Below, in pieces: positions 60,389 to 64,000 of a DNA stretch of 64,000 nucleotides (its first letter is position 1; each line of letters begins with the position of its first letter). Below the pieces are notes generated by a model. The model saw nothing but the letters and a program-made list of their open reading frames with translations, was not told the origin of the DNA and searched no databases. Source of the DNA: Amia ocellicauda (lineage: Eukaryota; Chordata; Actinopteri; Amiiformes; Amiidae); assembly GCF_036373705.1 (NCBI RefSeq), contig NC_089851.1, positions 57,145,997 through 57,209,996 of the forward strand, read 5' to 3'. Both the position numbers and the translations under genes were made by a program.

Positions 60389-63300
60389 GATAGTAGAATA
60401 ACAGCAAATCACAGACCGCTGTCAATCAGGTTCTTGCCTTGCCGTCCATCCATCCATCCATCTATCTATGACTCTCAATATCTAACTCTCTTGCTTGCTA
60501 TCGCTCCCCCAATGGTCAGTAGCATAGTAGCATAACAGCAGATCACGGACCACTGTCAATCAGATGCTTGCCTTGCCGTCCATCCATCCATCCATCTATC
60601 TATCTATCTATGACTCTTGACATCTAACTCTCTTGCTTGCTATCGCTCCCCCAATGGTCAGTAGCAAAGTAGCATAACAGCAGATCACGGACCACTGTCA
60701 ATCAGATGCTTGCCTTGCCGTCCATCCATCCACCCATCCATCTACCTATCTATGACTCTTGATATCTAACTCTCTTGCTTGATATCGCTCCCCCAATGGT
60801 CAGTAGCATAGTAGCATAACAGCAGATCTCGGACCACTGTCAATCAGATGCTTGCCTTGCCGTCCATCCATCCATCTATCTATCTATCTATCTATGACTC
60901 TTGATATCTAACTCTCTTGCTTGCTATTGCTCCCCCAATGGTCAGTAGCATTGTAGCATAACAGCAGATCACGGACCAATGTCAATCAGATGCTTGCCTT
61001 GCCGTCCATCCATCCATCTATCTATCTATCTATCTATGACTCTCGATATCTAACTCTCTTGCTTGCTATCGCTCCCCCAATGGTCAGTAGCATAGTAGCA
61101 TAACAGCAGATCACGGACCACTGTCAATCAGATGCTTGCCTTGCCGTCCATCCATCCATCCATCTATCTATCAATCTATCAATGACTCTCGAGATCTAAC
61201 TCTCTTACTTGCTATCGCTCCCCCAATGGTCAGTAGCATAGTAGCATAACAGCAGATCACGGACCACTGTCAATCAGATGCTTGCCTTGCCGTCCATCCA
61301 TCCATCCATCTATCTATCTATCAATGACTCTCGATATCTAACTCTCTTACTTGCTATCGCTCCCCCAATGGTCAGTAGCATAGTAGCATAACAGCAGATC
61401 ACGGACCACTGTCAATCAGATGCTTGCCTTGCCGTCCATCCATCCATCCATCTATCTATCAATCTATCAATGACTCTCGATATCTAACTCTCTTACTTGC
61501 TATCGCTCCCCCAATGGTCAGTAGCATAGTAGCATAACAGCAGATCACGGACCACTGTCAATCAGATGCTTGCCTTGCCGTCCATCCATCCATCTATCTA
61601 TCTATCTATCTATGACTCTTGATATCTAACTCTCTTGCTTGCTATCGCTCCCCCAATGGTCAGTAGCATTGTAGCATAACAGCAGATCACGGACCACTGT
61701 CAATCAGATGCTTGCCTTGCCGTCCATCCATTCATCCATCCATCTATCTATCTATCTATCAATGACTCTCGATATCTAACTCTCTTACTTGCTATCGCTC
61801 CCCCAATGGTCAGTAGCATAGTAGCATAACAGCAGATCACGGACCACTGTCAATCAGATGCTTGCCTTGCCGTCCATCCATCCATCTATCTATCTATCTA
61901 TCTATCTATGACTCTTGATATCTAACTCTCTTGCTTGCTATCACTCCCCCAATGGTCAGTAGCATAGTAGCATAACAGCAGATCACGGACCACTGTCACT
62001 CAGATGCTTGCCTTGCCGTCCATCCATCCATCTATCTATCTATCTATCTATGACTCTTGATATCTAACTCTCTTGCTTGCTATTGCTCCCCCAATGGTCA
62101 GTAGCATTGTAGCATAACAGCAGATCACGGACCAATGTCAATCAGATGCTTGCCTTGCCGTCCATCCATCCATCTATCTATCTATCTATCTATGACTCTC
62201 GATATCTAACTCTCTTGCTTGCTATCGCTCCCCCAATGGTCAGTAGCATAGTAGCATAACAGCAGATCACGGACCACTGTCAATCAGATGCTTGCCTTGC
62301 CGTCCATCCATCCATCCATCTATCTATCAATCTATCAATGACTCTCGAGATCTAACTCTCTTACTTGCTATCGCTCCCCCAATGGTCAGTAGCATAGTAG
62401 CATAACAGCAGATCACGGACCACTGTCAATCAGATGCTTGCCTTGCCGTCCATCCATCCATCCATCTATCTATCAATCTATCAATGACTCTCGATATCTA
62501 ACTCTCTTACTTGCTATCGCTCCCCCAATGGTCAGTAGCATAGTAGCATAACAGCAGATCACGGACCACTGTCAATCAGATGCTTGCCTTGCCGTCCATC
62601 CATCCATCTATCTATCTATCTATCTATGACTCTTGATATCTAACTCTCTTGCTTGCTATCGCTCCCCCAATGGTCAGTAGCATTGTAGCATAACAGCAGA
62701 TCACGGACCACTGTCAATCAGATGCTTGCCTTGCCGTCCATCCATTCATCCATCCATCTATCTATCTATCTATCAATGACTCTCGATATCTAACTCTCTT
62801 ACTTGCTATCGCTCCCCCAATGGTCAGTAGCATAGTAGCATAACAGCAGATCACGGACCACTGTCAATCAGATGCTTGCCTTGCCGTCCATCCATCCATC
62901 TATCTATCTATCTATCTATCTATGACTCTTGATATCTAACTCTCTTGCTTGCTATCACTCCCCCAATGGTCAGTAGCATAGTAGCATAACAGCAGATCAC
63001 GGACCACTGTCACTCAGATGCTTGCCTTGCCGTCCATCCATCCATCTATCTATCTATCTATCTATGACTCTTGATATCTAACTCTCTTGCTTGCTATTGC
63101 TCCCCCAATGGTCAGTAGCATTGTAGCATAACAGCAGATCACGGACCAATGTCAATCAGATGCTTGCCTTGCCGTCCATCCATCCATCTATCTATCTATC
63201 TATCTATGACTCTCGATATCTAACTCTCTTGCTTGCTATCGCTCCCCCAATGGTCAGTAGCATAGTAGCATAACAGCAGATCACGGACCACTGTCAATCA

Positions 63301-64000
63301 GATGCTTGCCTTGCCGTCCATCCATCCATCCATCTATCTATCAATCTATCAATGACTCTCGAGATCTAACTCTCTTACTTGCTATCGCTCCCCCAATGGT
63401 CAGTAGCATAGTAGCATAACAGCAGATCACGGACCACTGTCAATCAGATGCTTGCCTTGCCGTCCATCCATCCATCCATCTATCTATCTATCTATCAATG
63501 ACTCTCGATATCTAACTCTCTTACTTGCTATCGCTCCCCCAATGGTCAGTAGCATAGTAGCATAACAGCAGATCACGGACCACTGTCAATCAGATGCTTG
63601 CCTTGCCGTCCATCCATCCATCCATCTATCTATCTATCTATCAATGACTCTCGATATCTAACTCTCTTACTTGCTATCGCTCCCCCAATGGTCAGTAGCA
63701 TTGTAGCATAACAGCAGATCACGGACCAATGTCAATCAGATGCTTGCCTTGCCGTCCATCCATCCATCTATCTATCTATCTATCTATGACTCTCGATATC
63801 TAACTCTCTTGCTTGCTATCGCTCTCCCAATGGTCAGTAGCATAGTAGCATAACAGCAGATCACGGACCACTGTCAATCAGATGCTTGCCTTGCCGTCCA
63901 TCCATCCATCCATCTATCTATCAATCTATCAATGACTCTCGATATCTAACTCTCTTACTTGCTATCGCTCCCCCAATGGTCAGTAGCATAGTAGCATAAC
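60389..64000. repeat. satellite array A15, runs off window end
   Basis: About 25 monomers seen. Higher-order repeat marked by CTCGAGATC at three places (GAGATC at 61191, 62347 and 63361), with spacings of 1,156 and 1,014 bp that differ by exactly one 142-bp monomer. No gene is seen. Confidence 0.94.

Noticed and set aside
465-64000. Centromeric or telomeric satellite
   Set aside because: The 142-bp period and higher-order order are compatible with a centromere, but nothing in the sequence (no CENP-B-like box that I recognise, no telomere motif) supports it, and tRNA genes every few kb are atypical.

Overview
The window is nuclear DNA from a eukaryote, most likely an animal. It has no protein-coding gene I can support. 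The three tRNA types found here have internal A and B boxes, encode no 3' CCA, and closely resemble vertebrate/metazoan tRNA-Asn(GTT), tRNA-Thr(TGT) and tRNA-Thr(AGT). I cannot name the species.

The whole 64 kb is one interspersed tandem structure. (1) A cassette of about 0.9 kb occurs 15 times; the first copy is cut by the window edge. Each complete cassette carries tRNA-Asn(GTT) on +, then tRNA-Thr(TGT) on -, a pentanucleotide (AAAAC)n tract, then tRNA-Thr(AGT) on -. That makes 43 tRNA genes or gene-like copies: 14 Asn, 14 Thr-TGT type and 15 Thr-AGT. (2) Between cassettes lie arrays of a roughly 142-bp satellite monomer with an internal (CATC)n(TATC)n microsatellite, from about 8 to about 67 monomers per array.

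Outside the (AAAAC)n tract the cassette body is exactly 835 bp in 12 complete copies and 832 bp in two, so cassettes differ by point changes and whole pentanucleotide steps. Every cassette meets the satellite at the same monomer phase, which implies one founding event followed by repeated duplication. Layout: cassettes at 1-464, 2753-3618, 9143-10085, 13624-14559, 15672-16597, 18274-19224, 21327-22242, 23362-24312, 34073-34938, 39165-40087, 45780-46745, 47854-48794, 50057-51007, 52294-53179 and 59488-60388; satellite fills the rest. The 2.7-14.6 kb segment is paralogous to 34-46.7 kb, and the satellite shows nested tandem duplications of about 0.89, 1.0, 1.57 and 1.73 kb.

The three tRNA genes would be transcribed by RNA polymerase III from internal promoters. 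Asn has a T4 terminator 6 nt past its end. The two Thr genes have none within 50 nt. The (AAAAC)n tract lies between the co-directional Thr genes and reads as repeated TTTTG on their transcribed strand, so it could act as a bank of Pol III terminators. Notable copies: the Thr-type gene at 46118-46191 has anticodon TCT (Arg) instead of TGT; all Thr-TGT copies share an acceptor-stem C-A mismatch; and all three tRNA genes of the cassette at 59.5-60.4 kb carry damaging-looking changes.
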